From assembly GCA_937895435.1 (NCBI GenBank), contig CALAXT010000024.1, positions 1 through 64,000 on the forward strand: 64,000 nt of DNA, in the 5' to 3' direction. Of the stretch, positions 27,912 through 36,592 are shown piece after piece (the first letter of the stretch is position 1; each line of letters begins with the position of its first letter). The notes under the pieces are model-generated. The model saw only the letters and a list, made by a program, of their open reading frames with translations, was not told the origin of the DNA and searched no databases. The stretch comes from an uncultured Paracoccaceae bacterium. GTDB taxonomy: Bacteria > Pseudomonadota > Alphaproteobacteria > Rhodobacterales > Rhodobacteraceae. A program made the position numbers and the translations under genes.

Positions 27912-28038
27912 GCCGTTGCTCCTGCGTCGATATTTCGTATTGCGGCGGACCATACTTGGCCCTGAAAAGGAATCCCACCCTTGAGATGGCGGAAAATACG
28001 TGCCACGCAACACAAAGCGGTTATATTTGAGGTAAGCC

Positions 28039-29046
28039 ATGCGCCCAACACAAGCCCCCTTCCCTTCAACCCGGTTGCGCCGGATGCGTGCCAGTGCCGC
28101 ATTGCGTGATTTGGCGCAAGAAAACCGCTTGGGCGTGCAAGACTTGATCTGGCCGATTTTCATCCGCGATGGCGATAACAGCGAAGATCCGGTCACGTCG
28201 ATGCCCGGCGTCAGCCGCATGACGATTGACCGCGCTGTGCGCGCAGCCGAACGGGCGGCAAATCTTGGCATTCCGGCCCTGTGCCTATTTCCCTACACCG
28301 ATGCTGCGCTTAAAACCCCTGAATGTGCGGAAGCGTGGAACCCAGACAATCTGTCCAACCGGGCAATCCGGGCGATTAAGGCGGCGGTGCCAGAAATTGC
28401 GGTGATGACCGACGTCGCGTTAGACCCATATAATTCAAACGGTCACGACGGTTTGGTGCGCGACGGTGTAATTTTAAATGATGAAACGGTTGCAGCCCTT
28501 GTGCGCATGGCGCTGGCCCAAGCAGAAGCGGGCGCTGATATTTTGGGGCCGTCCGACATGATGGATGGTCGGATTGGGGCGATGCGCGCTGCACTTGAGT
28601 CGGCCGGGTTTCAAAATACCACAATCCTGAGCTATGCGGCGAAATATGCCAGCGCCTTTTATGGACCGTTCCGCGATGCCGTCGGTGCCTCTGGCGCGCT
28701 GAAGGGGGATAAGAAAACCTATCAAATGAACCCCGGCAATTCGAATGAAGCGCTGCGGTTGATTGAACGCGATCTGCGCGAGGGGGCAGATATGGTGATG
28801 GTGAAACCAGGTATGCCGTATTTGGATATTTGCCGACGTGTCAAAGACAGTTTTGGCGTGCCCACCTATGCCTATCAGGTATCGGGCGAATACGCGATGA
28901 TCCGGGGGGCGGCCAACAATGGCTGGATCAATGGTGAAGCGGTCATGATGGAAAGCCTGCTGTGTTTTAAGCGTGCGGGCTGTGATGGCATCTTGACCTA
29001 TTTCGCCCCCGAAGCGGCTACCCTTTTGGGGGGCAAACCGCTTTAA
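28039..29046 (+). CDS. hemB: Delta-aminolevulinic acid dehydratase (porphobilinogen synthase)
   Basis: This 335-aa enzyme condenses two 5-aminolevulinate molecules to porphobilinogen in haem and chlorophyll synthesis. Schiff-base lysines lie in YAAKYASAFYGPFRDA and MVKPGMPYLDI. The metal-site segment reads DVALDPYNSNGHDG, with Asp in place of the Cys residues of zinc enzymes, so this is the zinc-independent, magnesium-type form. The N-terminal RPTQAPFPSTRLRRMRAS is the usual arm. It is divergent from the SufBCD-associated gene. Confidence 0.97.
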   Translation: MRPTQAPFPSTRLRRMRASAALRDLAQENRLGVQDLIWPIFIRDGDNSEDPVTSMPGVSRMTIDRAVRAAERAANLGIPALCLFPYTDAALKTPECAEAWNPDNLSNRAIRAIKAAVPEIAVMTDVALDPYNSNGHDGLVRDGVILNDETVAALVRMALAQAEAGADILGPSDMMDGRIGAMRAALESAGFQNTTILSYAAKYASAFYGPFRDAVGASGALKGDKKTYQMNPGNSNEALRLIERDLREGADMVMVKPGMPYLDICRRVKDSFGVPTYAYQVSGEYAMIRGAANNGWINGEAVMMESLLCFKRAGCDGILTYFAPEAATLLGGKPL

Positions 29047-29154
29047 TCCCGGGGGCTGCCATCAGTGCAATCTCACCGCGTGACAGCGGCCAAGCTTTGG
29101 CTTATTCTTTTTGCAATGGCCCACAGAGGCTGTTTTATAATCATGAGGTAAACG

Positions 29155-29712
29155 ATGCAGAGCTTTTCACGGCGCAACATGCTTGCGATGGGGGCTGCCA
29201 GCTTTGGGCTTGCGGCTTGCGGTAACGGTATTGGCACCAATGGGGCCAGCCAATTAGACGCCCGGGTTGATGCCACGCGCGACTATCTGTTCAACACCTA
29301 TCCCGGCACGCAGGAATTGCGCGATAAAGCCTTGGGTGTTCTTTATATGCCCGTTGTGACCGAAGCAGGCTTTGGCTTTGGGGGGGGCTATGGTCGTGGC
29401 GCGCTTCGGATCAATGATGCGACGGTTGATTACTATTCCGCAGCGCGCGCCAGTTTTGGTTTTCAGATTGGCGCACAGCAATATGCGCATGCTTTGTTTT
29501 TCATGACCGAAGAAGCGCTGAGCAGCTTTCGCGCGTCAGATGGATGGGCCGCCGGGGCCGAGGTGCGCTATGCACTGAGCGATAAGGGCGCCAGCGCCGG
29601 ATTTGACACCACCACACAGCTTGCGCCAGTGGTGGCGTTTGTCTTTGGTCAACAAGGTTTGATTGCGGGTGCAACACTGTCTGGCACAAAATACACCCGC
29701 ATCATCCCCTGA
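29155..29712 (+). CDS. YSC84/SYLF-domain lipoprotein
   Basis: This 185-aa exported protein begins MQSFSRRNMLAMGAAS with a Tat-like twin arginine and a lipobox LAAC (Cys at about residue 22). The mature part has the SYLF/YSC84 pattern: LRDKALGVLYMPVVTEAGFG, GGGYGRGALRIND, and ASFGFQIGAQQYAHALFFMTEEAL, ending with SGTKYTRIIP. SYLF domains bind lipids in eukaryotes; the bacterial role is unclear. It is convergent with the following gene, whose stop is 2 nt away. Confidence 0.85.
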   Translation: MQSFSRRNMLAMGAASFGLAACGNGIGTNGASQLDARVDATRDYLFNTYPGTQELRDKALGVLYMPVVTEAGFGFGGGYGRGALRINDATVDYYSAARASFGFQIGAQQYAHALFFMTEEALSSFRASDGWAAGAEVRYALSDKGASAGFDTTTQLAPVVAFVFGQQGLIAGATLSGTKYTRIIP

Positions 29713-29714
29713 TC

Positions 29715-30593
29715 TCAGCGCTCCTGCAACGCACGCAGGCGGCGGATAAGGGCCGAGGTATCGGACCGGCCGCCGCCTTGCAGTTGGACGTCTTTGTAAA
29801 ATTGATCGACCAGCGCGGTCACAGGCAAAGGTGCGCCAATTTCTTCGGCAGTTTGCAGGCAGATGTTCAGATCCTTGCGCATCCAATCGACAGCAAAGCC
29901 AAAATCAAAGCGATCCTCCAGCATGGTCTGATGCCGATTGGCCATTTGCCATGACCCTGCCGCTCCTTGGCTGATCACCTCAACAACCGCATTGCCATCT
30001 AGCCCCGCTTTTTCGCCAAAAAACAACGCCTCAGATAAGCCCTGCATCAGTCCCGCAATGCAGATTTGGTTCATCATCTTGGCCAATTGCCCGGCACCAC
30101 TGTCGCCCAAGCGCCGACAAATACGGGCATAGGCCGCCATCACTGGCTCGGCCGCCTCATAGCTGGCCGCTTTGCCACCACACATGATTGACAAAACACC
30201 GTTTTCCGCCCCCGCCTGTCCACCCGACACCGGCGCATCTACAAAACCAATGCCCTTGGTTGCCGCCAAACCAGCCAGCTCCCGCGTCACTTTGGCCGAA
30301 ACAGTCGTATGATCGACAAAAATGGCGCCCTCAGCCATACCGGCAAAAGCGCCATCATCCCCCAAACAGATTGCGCGCAGATCATCATCATTACCAACAC
30401 AGGCCATCACAAATTCAGAACCTGTGGCCGCTTGTGCCGGCGTAAGGGCGCGCTCACCCACATGATTGGAAACCCAAGTCTCCGATTTTGCAGGGTTGCG
30501 GTTGTAAACAGTTACCTGATGGCCTTTGGCAGCCAAATGCCCTGCCATGGGAAACCCCATGACCCCCAGCCCCAGAAACGCCACTTTTGCCAT
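29715..30593 (-). CDS. 3-hydroxyisobutyrate dehydrogenase-like NAD(P)-dependent enzyme
   Basis: This 292-aa beta-hydroxyacid dehydrogenase opens with the Rossmann motif VAFLGLGVMGFPMAGHLA. The substrate motif FVDAPVSGGQAGAENGVLSI and the catalytic Lys in GAGQLAKMMNQI identify the 3-hydroxyisobutyrate/2-hydroxy-3-oxopropionate reductase family. Valine degradation or glyoxylate metabolism are both possible. The start at 30593 (MAKVAFLG) follows AGAGGA; a longer in-frame start is not needed. It is divergent from the acylase-family gene. Confidence 0.9.
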   Translation of the reverse strand: MAKVAFLGLGVMGFPMAGHLAAKGHQVTVYNRNPAKSETWVSNHVGERALTPAQAATGSEFVMACVGNDDDLRAICLGDDGAFAGMAEGAIFVDHTTVSAKVTRELAGLAATKGIGFVDAPVSGGQAGAENGVLSIMCGGKAASYEAAEPVMAAYARICRRLGDSGAGQLAKMMNQICIAGLMQGLSEALFFGEKAGLDGNAVVEVISQGAAGSWQMANRHQTMLEDRFDFGFAVDWMRKDLNICLQTAEEIGAPLPVTALVDQFYKDVQLQGGGRSDTSALIRRLRALQER

Positions 30594-30688
30594 TGTCCGC
30601 TGTCCTCTTGATTGCACATTGCCACATTTCCTCTTAGTTACCGGGCTGAGGTTCCCCGTCAACCATCCCTTGTGCAACGCGAGGTCAA

Positions 30689-33157
30689 ATGTTTCTCGCC
30701 TTTCGCTGGCTTTTACGTCTGTTTTTGGTCTTGGCGGGTCTGTTGCTGCTGGCAACGGTAGGATTTACCTATTTTTTCTCACGTTCTTTGCCTGACTATA
30801 ACGCGCGTTATGAATTGGCGGGCATCACCGCGCCGGTGGAAATCGTGCGCAATAATGATGCAGTGCCGCATATTTTTGGCAAAAATGACCCCGATGTGTT
30901 CTTTGGGCTGGGGTTTGTGCATGCCCAGGATCGCCTTTGGCAAATGACAATGTTGCGGCGCACCGCCCAAGGGCGGTTGTCCGAGTTATTTGGCGAACGA
31001 ACCTTTGCGATCGATGAAATGATGCGGCGGCTTGATTTGACGGGGTTGGCCAAACAGTCGTTGGCCGTGCAAGACCCAGATACCCTGGCCGCCCTGCAAG
31101 CCTATTCTGCGGGTGTGAACCAATGGATTGAAACCGTCAACGCCCAAGCCAAAGGCCGCGGCGCACCCGAATTCTTTTTGTTTGATAATGAGGTCGCCTA
31201 TTGGGAGCCGACCGATTCGTTGGAAATTCTTAAACTGATGGCAGTGCAGATGTCGGACCATCTGCAATCTGAGGTGCTGCGTGCGCGCATGTCTTTGCTC
31301 ATTCCTGAGCCCCGGTTGCGCGATATTTTGCCCGACGATCCCCAAAGCGCTGTGGCCGCCCTTCCGCCCTATGCCGCTTTATTTCCCAACGCGCCCAACC
31401 CAGCCAGCAAACTTGCCCTGCACGTTGCCGATCCATTATCGCCCTTTGCCCCACATGGATTTTCAGGTGCATCAAATGCATTTGCAGCCGCCCCGGAACG
31501 TTCCGCTGCGCGGGGCTCACTGCTGGCCAATGACCCCTATCTTGGGTTTTCCGCACCGTCAATCTGGTATCTGGCCCGGATTGAGTTGCAATCAGGTGGT
31601 GTGATTGGCGGCACAATACCGGGTATTCCGGCTGTGTTGGTGGGGCGCTCAAGCGCCTTGGGGTGGGGGCTGACCAGCGCCCACCTTGATGACCAAGATC
31701 TGTTGCTTGAGCAAGTAAACCCTGACAATCCGGCCCAATACCGCACCCCCTCGGGGTTTAAAGATTTCGAAACGCGCCGCAGTATCGTCAATGTTAAAGA
31801 TCAATCCCCCCGCACGCTGACCCTTGCATGGTCAGACAACGGGCCTATCCTGCCCGCCAGTCACGCGAACCTTGGCGCAATCACGCCGCCGGGCCATGTG
31901 GCGTCGCTAAGCTGGACCTTGATGACGGGTCAAGACACCACCCTGTCGGCTGTGATGCGGCTGATGCGGGCGCAATCGGTGCCACAGGCGGTTGCGGCGG
32001 GGGCGTTATTTGTGGCACCTGCCCTCAACCTGATGTTGGCGGATGAAACCGGTATTGGCATGCAGCTGGTGGGCTGGGTGCCACGTCGCGATCCGTTGCA
32101 CCAAACGCAGGGCCGGATGCCTGCCCCCGGATGGCTGGCGGAAAATCGTTGGCTGGGCATTTTTCCCTATGCCGAAAACCTGCAGATTTTGGCCCCAGAT
32201 GGTGGAATTTTGGGCAACACCAACAACAAGACCACCGATGCCCCCTTTCCCAATCACCTCAGCTTTGAATGGGGCGACACCCAGCGTATTCAACGCTGGC
32301 AGCGCCTGATGCAATCACGTGAAGTGCACACCCGCGAAAGCTTTATCGAGGCGCAGCTTGATACAGTTTCCAATACCGCGCGCACCGTCTTGCCACTGGT
32401 GGCCGCTGATCTTTGGTATGGCGGAGATCCGGCGCCCAAAGGCACGCCGGAACGCTTGCGCCAACGCGCGCTGGCGCTGCTGGCCGATTGGAACGGCGAA
32501 ATGAACGAACATCTGCCCGAGCCACTGATCTATGCAGCGTGGATGCGGCAGTTGCAGCAACGCTTGATCCGCGATGAGCTGGGGCCGATGGCCGATGAAT
32601 TCACCCAAGTCGATCCCGTGTTCCTGTCGCGGGTTTTTCGCAACCTGGATGGCGCGGGGGTGTGGTGCGATATCTTACAATCAGCGCCGGTTGAAAGCTG
32701 CGTAGATATCGCGCGGCTGTCGCTGGATGCGGCACTGTTGGAACTGTCCGAGCAGTTGGGCGGCGCACCCGAAAGCTGGCGATGGGGGGATCAGCATCAG
32801 GCCGCGCATGATCATCCCGTCTTGGGCCAAACGGGGCTGCTGCGCCATCTGGTCAATATTCGGCAATCCACCAGTGGTGGCGATGATACATTGCAGCGCG
32901 GACTGACATCGGGCAAAGGCGACGCACCTTACACGAACGTACATGGCGCGGGCTATCGTGGCGTTTATGATTTTGCCGACCCGGACAGTTCGGTTTTTGT
33001 CATATCGACAGGCCAATCGGGCCACCCACTGTCGCGCCACTATGATGATTTGGGCGAAATTTGGCGCCGCGGTGATTATGTGCCGATGTCGCTTGACCCC
33101 GATCTGGCACGGGCGGGGGCGTTGGGCGTGATTGAGCTGACGCCCGCATCACGCTAA
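30689..33157 (+). CDS. Penicillin-acylase-family N-terminal nucleophile hydrolase
   Basis: This 822-aa Ntn hydrolase precursor has an N-terminal membrane anchor or signal (about residues 7-29), an alpha chain with PHIFGKNDPDVFFGLGFVHAQD, and a processing point at GA-SNAFAA, making Ser262 the likely N-terminal nucleophile of the beta chain. The beta chain then shows LLANDPYLGFSAPSIWYLAR and, later, the oxyanion-type GNTNNKTTDAPFP. Family members cleave penicillins, cephalosporins or N-acyl-homoserine lactones. The substrate is not decided by sequence. It is expected in the periplasm. Confidence 0.9.
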   Translation: MFLAFRWLLRLFLVLAGLLLLATVGFTYFFSRSLPDYNARYELAGITAPVEIVRNNDAVPHIFGKNDPDVFFGLGFVHAQDRLWQMTMLRRTAQGRLSELFGERTFAIDEMMRRLDLTGLAKQSLAVQDPDTLAALQAYSAGVNQWIETVNAQAKGRGAPEFFLFDNEVAYWEPTDSLEILKLMAVQMSDHLQSEVLRARMSLLIPEPRLRDILPDDPQSAVAALPPYAALFPNAPNPASKLALHVADPLSPFAPHGFSGASNAFAAAPERSAARGSLLANDPYLGFSAPSIWYLARIELQSGGVIGGTIPGIPAVLVGRSSALGWGLTSAHLDDQDLLLEQVNPDNPAQYRTPSGFKDFETRRSIVNVKDQSPRTLTLAWSDNGPILPASHANLGAITPPGHVASLSWTLMTGQDTTLSAVMRLMRAQSVPQAVAAGALFVAPALNLMLADETGIGMQLVGWVPRRDPLHQTQGRMPAPGWLAENRWLGIFPYAENLQILAPDGGILGNTNNKTTDAPFPNHLSFEWGDTQRIQRWQRLMQSREVHTRESFIEAQLDTVSNTARTVLPLVAADLWYGGDPAPKGTPERLRQRALALLADWNGEMNEHLPEPLIYAAWMRQLQQRLIRDELGPMADEFTQVDPVFLSRVFRNLDGAGVWCDILQSAPVESCVDIARLSLDAALLELSEQLGGAPESWRWGDQHQAAHDHPVLGQTGLLRHLVNIRQSTSGGDDTLQRGLTSGKGDAPYTNVHGAGYRGVYDFADPDSSVFVISTGQSGHPLSRHYDDLGEIWRRGDYVPMSLDPDLARAGALGVIELTPASR

Positions 33158-33198
33158 ACTGGTATTATTCTCTTAATCTGCCACGTTTGCTACGTTGT

Positions 33199-33234
33199 GC
33201 ATGTTTTATGTGTCTGGCATGTTTTATGCGTCGG
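33199..33234. repeat. Tandem duplication, two 18-bp copies
   Basis: GCATGTTTTATGTGTCTG (33199-33216) is followed directly by GCATGTTTTATGCGTCGG, with two mismatches. The second copy overlaps the stop codon of the esterase gene (33224-33226). It looks like a recent local duplication at a gene end. Confidence 0.7.
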
Positions 33235-33889
33235 GCAACCGCGCATGCAAAAACTGCAACGCCGCAGACAAACCGTCTGGCGCAATGCCATGCCCCGTGC
33301 CACGCATCACATGGCCAAAGGTTTCAAACCCAGAATCTGACAACGCTTGACCGGCCTTGGCCATATCTTCAAACGGCACAACGGGGTCTTGGTCACCATG
33401 CGCCAAAAGAATGGACGGAAAGACGCGGGCCTCGGCTTGTAAGCGTTCGGGCATCAACAACCGCCCTGAAAACGCGACCACACCTGCCAGCGGCGCGGCT
33501 CTGCGCGGGGCGATGTGCAGGCTTATCATTGACCCTTGTGAAAACCCAATAAGCGCCAGCGCCTCGGGGGGCAGAGCGTAATGAGCAAGTTGCGCGTCCA
33601 AAAAAGCATTCAAATCGTGGGCGGCCTGCATCAGCCCCGCATCGGCGGCCGCCTCGGATGACCCGTCAAGCCAAGGGATGGGGAACCATTGATAGCCAAA
33701 GGGGTTGCCGCTGCATCTTTCTGGCGCATTGGGGGCCACAAAGGCCGTATGGGGCAAATGTGCCCCAAGGGGATCGGCCAACCCTAACAAATCAGCACCA
33801 TCCGCGCCATACCCATGCACCAGCACCACAAGGCTTTTCACAGATCCGGCTACAGCTGCACGGCTGTCAAAATCTAACACTCGCGTCAT
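33224..33889 (-). CDS. Phospholipase/carboxylesterase-family alpha/beta hydrolase
   Basis: This 221-aa cytosolic esterase shows the oxyanion loop VLVHGYGADG, the nucleophile elbow GFSQGS (Ser near residue 117), the acid HGDQDPVVP and the catalytic His in GTGHGI. This is the acyl-protein thioesterase/carboxylesterase group (YpfH-like), 210-225 aa. It overlaps the upstream glycosylase gene by 4 nt, so the two are cotranslated. Its natural ester is unknown. Confidence 0.9.
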   Translation of the reverse strand: MTRVLDFDSRAAVAGSVKSLVVLVHGYGADGADLLGLADPLGAHLPHTAFVAPNAPERCSGNPFGYQWFPIPWLDGSSEAAADAGLMQAAHDLNAFLDAQLAHYALPPEALALIGFSQGSMISLHIAPRRAAPLAGVVAFSGRLLMPERLQAEARVFPSILLAHGDQDPVVPFEDMAKAGQALSDSGFETFGHVMRGTGHGIAPDGLSAALQFLHARLPDA

Positions 33890-34518
33890 GATCGCACCCC
33901 CTCGCGCGTTTTTTGCAAGCCATAATAGGCCCAGATCAGCCGAGCCGCCACACCACGCCAGGGCTGCCAGCGTTCGCAGTAGCTGCGCAGGGCACGCTCA
34001 TTCGGGCGGGATTGCATGTCAAACAGCATCCGCACCCCCTCTTGCAACGCCAAATCACCGGGGGCAAACACATCCGCTCGGCCCAACGAAAACATCGCGT
34101 AGATTTCAGCCGTCCACCGCCCGATACCCGGCACCGCCACCAATGTGTCAACCACTGCTGCATCGGACAAATTCCGCAGCGCATCAAAATCAATCCCCGA
34201 TGCTGCAAGCGCACGCGCATAGCGAATTTTCTGGCGTGACAGACCACAGGCCCGAAACTCATCATCATGGGCTGCCAATATCGCCTCAGGGTTCACCAAC
34301 CCAGCCCCCTCAAGCCGCGCCCAGATCGCATTGGCCGAGGCAACCGAGACCTGTTGGCTGACAATCGCACTTAAAAGCGCCTGCGCGCCATCGTCGCGGC
34401 GACGCAGCGCCAACGGCCCAGTCAGCGCCAGCGCCCTTTCAAAAACAGGCTCCTGTTGGGCCAGCCAAGCAGCACCCTCGGCGACACAGGCCTCAGTTTC
34501 AATGATCCGTCCGACCAA
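33886..34518 (-). CDS. AlkA-like DNA-3-methyladenine glycosylase (HhH-GPD)
   Basis: This 210-aa base-excision enzyme belongs to the helix-hairpin-helix-GPD superfamily. The hairpin reads VPGIGRWTAEIYAMFSLG, and the catalytic Asp follows in DVFAPGDLAL. SAIVSQQVSVASANAIW is the family's N-terminal core. The start is TTG at 34518; a strong GGAGG six nt upstream decides it, and no ATG fits before the core. It probably removes alkylated purines. It overlaps the esterase gene by 4 nt. Confidence 0.88.
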   Translation of the reverse strand: MVGRIIETEACVAEGAAWLAQQEPVFERALALTGPLALRRRDDGAQALLSAIVSQQVSVASANAIWARLEGAGLVNPEAILAAHDDEFRACGLSRQKIRYARALAASGIDFDALRNLSDAAVVDTLVAVPGIGRWTAEIYAMFSLGRADVFAPGDLALQEGVRMLFDMQSRPNERALRSYCERWQPWRGVAARLIWAYYGLQKTREGVRS

Positions 34519-34592
34519 ATTCGTGCCTCCTGCTGGAACAATTCCTGTTTTCTATATTGCAGCCACAGCCCACTTGGGACTAGGCAATTGGG

Positions 34593-35813
34593 ATGACAGA
34601 CCCAACCGCTCCCATTACATCTGATCAGCGCACCAAGCGCAATGTGGCCGTCTTGGTGGCCGCACAGGCAGTGCTTGGCGCGCAGATGCCAATGATGTTT
34701 ACGATCGGCGGTTTGGCGGGGCAATCATTGGCCACCAACCCATGCTGGGCCACGCTGCCTATTTCGATGATCGTTCTGGGCTCGATGCTGACCGCCACGC
34801 CGATGTCGGCATTGATGCAGCGATTTGGTCGGCGGGCTGGATTTGTGGTCGGCTGTTTTGGTGGTGCAACAGGGGCCAGCATTTGTGCATTTGCGCTGAT
34901 GCGCGGCTCGTTTGAGCTGTTTTTGCTGGGCGCGCTTTTGAGCGGGATCTATATGTCAGCGCAGGGCTTTTACCGCTTTGCCGTGGCCGACAGCGCCTCG
35001 GACGCATTTCGCGCCAAAGCAATCTCATACGTTATGGCGGGCGGTTTGTTGGCCGCAATCATCGGACCACAGTTGGTAAAAGTAACTGCGGCTTCTTTGG
35101 TGGTGCCGTTCATGGGCACTTATATTGCGGTTGTTGCGGTCAATATGATTGGCGTTTTTCTTTTTACCATGCTGGATTTGCCGCCGCCCCTGCGCCCGGC
35201 GATGGGCGATGCCCAAGGCCGCAGCCGCTGGGAAATGTTGCGCACACCGCGCATTGCGGTGGCGGTGATATGTGGCACGGTCAGCTATGCTTTGATGAAC
35301 TTGGTCATGACATCAACGCCTTTGGCGGTGGTGGGGTGTGGGTATCAAACGGCCAATGCCGCCGATGTGGTCACGGGCCATGTGCTTGCGATGTTTGCGC
35401 CCAGCTTTTTCACGGGTCATTTGATCGCGCGGTTTGGTGTCGAAAAGATTGTGGCAACAGGGCTGGTTATTTTGGCCGGGGCCGGGGTTGTGGCCATGAT
35501 GGGCGTCGCGCTTGAAAACTTTTTCATCGCATTAATTTTGTTGGGAATCGGTTGGAATTTCGGCTTTATTGGTGCGACCGCTATGCTGGCTGCAGCTCAT
35601 ACCCCACAAGAACGGGGAAGGATGCAGGGGTTAAACGATCTGATCGTTTTTGGCGGGGTTACCATGGCCTCGCTCAGTTCAGGACGCTTGATGAACTGCT
35701 CGGGCAGCAGCGTGCAAAGTGGCTGGCAAGCGGTCAATATGGCAATGGTGCCGTTTCTGGTTTTGGCGGGCAGCGCGCTGATATGGTTGGCCTTTCGGCC
35801 GCGTGCCGCCTAA
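34593..35813 (+). CDS. Major facilitator superfamily transporter
   Basis: This 406-aa membrane carrier has about twelve hydrophobic segments. Family marks include the loop 2-3 type sequence QRFGRRAGFVVG and NFGFIGATAMLAAAHTPQERG in the second half (loop with PQERGRMQG). The N-terminus is a short cytosolic tail without signal. The substrate cannot be read from the sequence. It is convergent with the NDUFAF6-like gene, overlapping its stop by 4 nt (35810-35813). Confidence 0.88.
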   Translation: MTDPTAPITSDQRTKRNVAVLVAAQAVLGAQMPMMFTIGGLAGQSLATNPCWATLPISMIVLGSMLTATPMSALMQRFGRRAGFVVGCFGGATGASICAFALMRGSFELFLLGALLSGIYMSAQGFYRFAVADSASDAFRAKAISYVMAGGLLAAIIGPQLVKVTAASLVVPFMGTYIAVVAVNMIGVFLFTMLDLPPPLRPAMGDAQGRSRWEMLRTPRIAVAVICGTVSYALMNLVMTSTPLAVVGCGYQTANAADVVTGHVLAMFAPSFFTGHLIARFGVEKIVATGLVILAGAGVVAMMGVALENFFIALILLGIGWNFGFIGATAMLAAAHTPQERGRMQGLNDLIVFGGVTMASLSSGRLMNCSGSSVQSGWQAVNMAMVPFLVLAGSALIWLAFRPRAA

Positions 35814-36592
35814 TAGGCGCCGCTGATTGATTTCACCCACAGGCTGCCACGTTTGCGAAACTCTGATAACGCCAAGGTGCCATTCATCACGCGTTCTGGC
35901 GCATTTGCCGCCAGGTTTAGCAGCGCCTTGGTCTGCCAGCTGGCCAAGAGCGCCGGGTGTATCTGCCCACCCTGCCCCATCGCGCGCAACGCGCGCTTGG
36001 ATGCGCGATGCAGGGCCAAACCTTGATGTGCCAGCTGGGCAATGGCTGCAAAGCTGGGGTTTGGCAAGGGTGCACGGCCAAGCGCCAGCAGGCTTGGCAC
36101 CGCACAAAACCACTGCGCCAACCCCATCGCCCGCCCCAAATCCTCAAGCGCTGGCCATAATGGCTTCGGGGCGCCAAGGACGGCTGCAGATTGCACCATG
36201 ACCCCCCCATAAAGCGCAGCTAAGTGCTGCCACAGGGCGGCCACATCTGTGAAAGGGTCACAGGCCAGATCCCACTGACGCGCCGCGATCATGGCATGAA
36301 ATGGCCCCACGCTGATGCCTGTCTGCGCCACCACATCCGCCACGGCCGCCAAGACCGGATGCGCGCGCACCGCTTGGCCCGTGGTTAGCTCTGCCAAACC
36401 GTCCTCCCACCATTGCAGCCGCATTTGGCCCAACAGTGGCGTCTGGCTGGCCCATGCCGCCCGCGCAATTTCAATGTTTAACGCGTAAATCGGCCAAAGC
36501 TTGGCTTGGGCCGCCGGTGTGGCCGTTTGGCCGGTAACAAAGCGGTCCGGGTCGGCTTGTCGCACCAAATCAGCGCAGGCCGCGACGCTCAT
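35810..36592 (-). CDS. Squalene/phytoene synthase-like protein, NDUFAF6 type
   Basis: This 260-aa protein has the all-helical prenyl-synthase fold pattern (opening with ADPDRFVTGQ and MRLQWWEDGLAEL), but the paired DxxxD motifs that bind Mg-diphosphate in true synthases are not seen. This is the pattern of NDUFAF6-like proteins, which in mitochondria help assemble complex I. A carotenoid role is unlikely. The start at 36592 overlaps the cimA stop (ATGA), giving a cysS-cimA-this gene operon. The functional call is inference. Confidence 0.8.
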   Translation of the reverse strand: MSVAACADLVRQADPDRFVTGQTATPAAQAKLWPIYALNIEIARAAWASQTPLLGQMRLQWWEDGLAELTTGQAVRAHPVLAAVADVVAQTGISVGPFHAMIAARQWDLACDPFTDVAALWQHLAALYGGVMVQSAAVLGAPKPLWPALEDLGRAMGLAQWFCAVPSLLALGRAPLPNPSFAAIAQLAHQGLALHRASKRALRAMGQGGQIHPALLASWQTKALLNLAANAPERVMNGTLALSEFRKRGSLWVKSISGAY

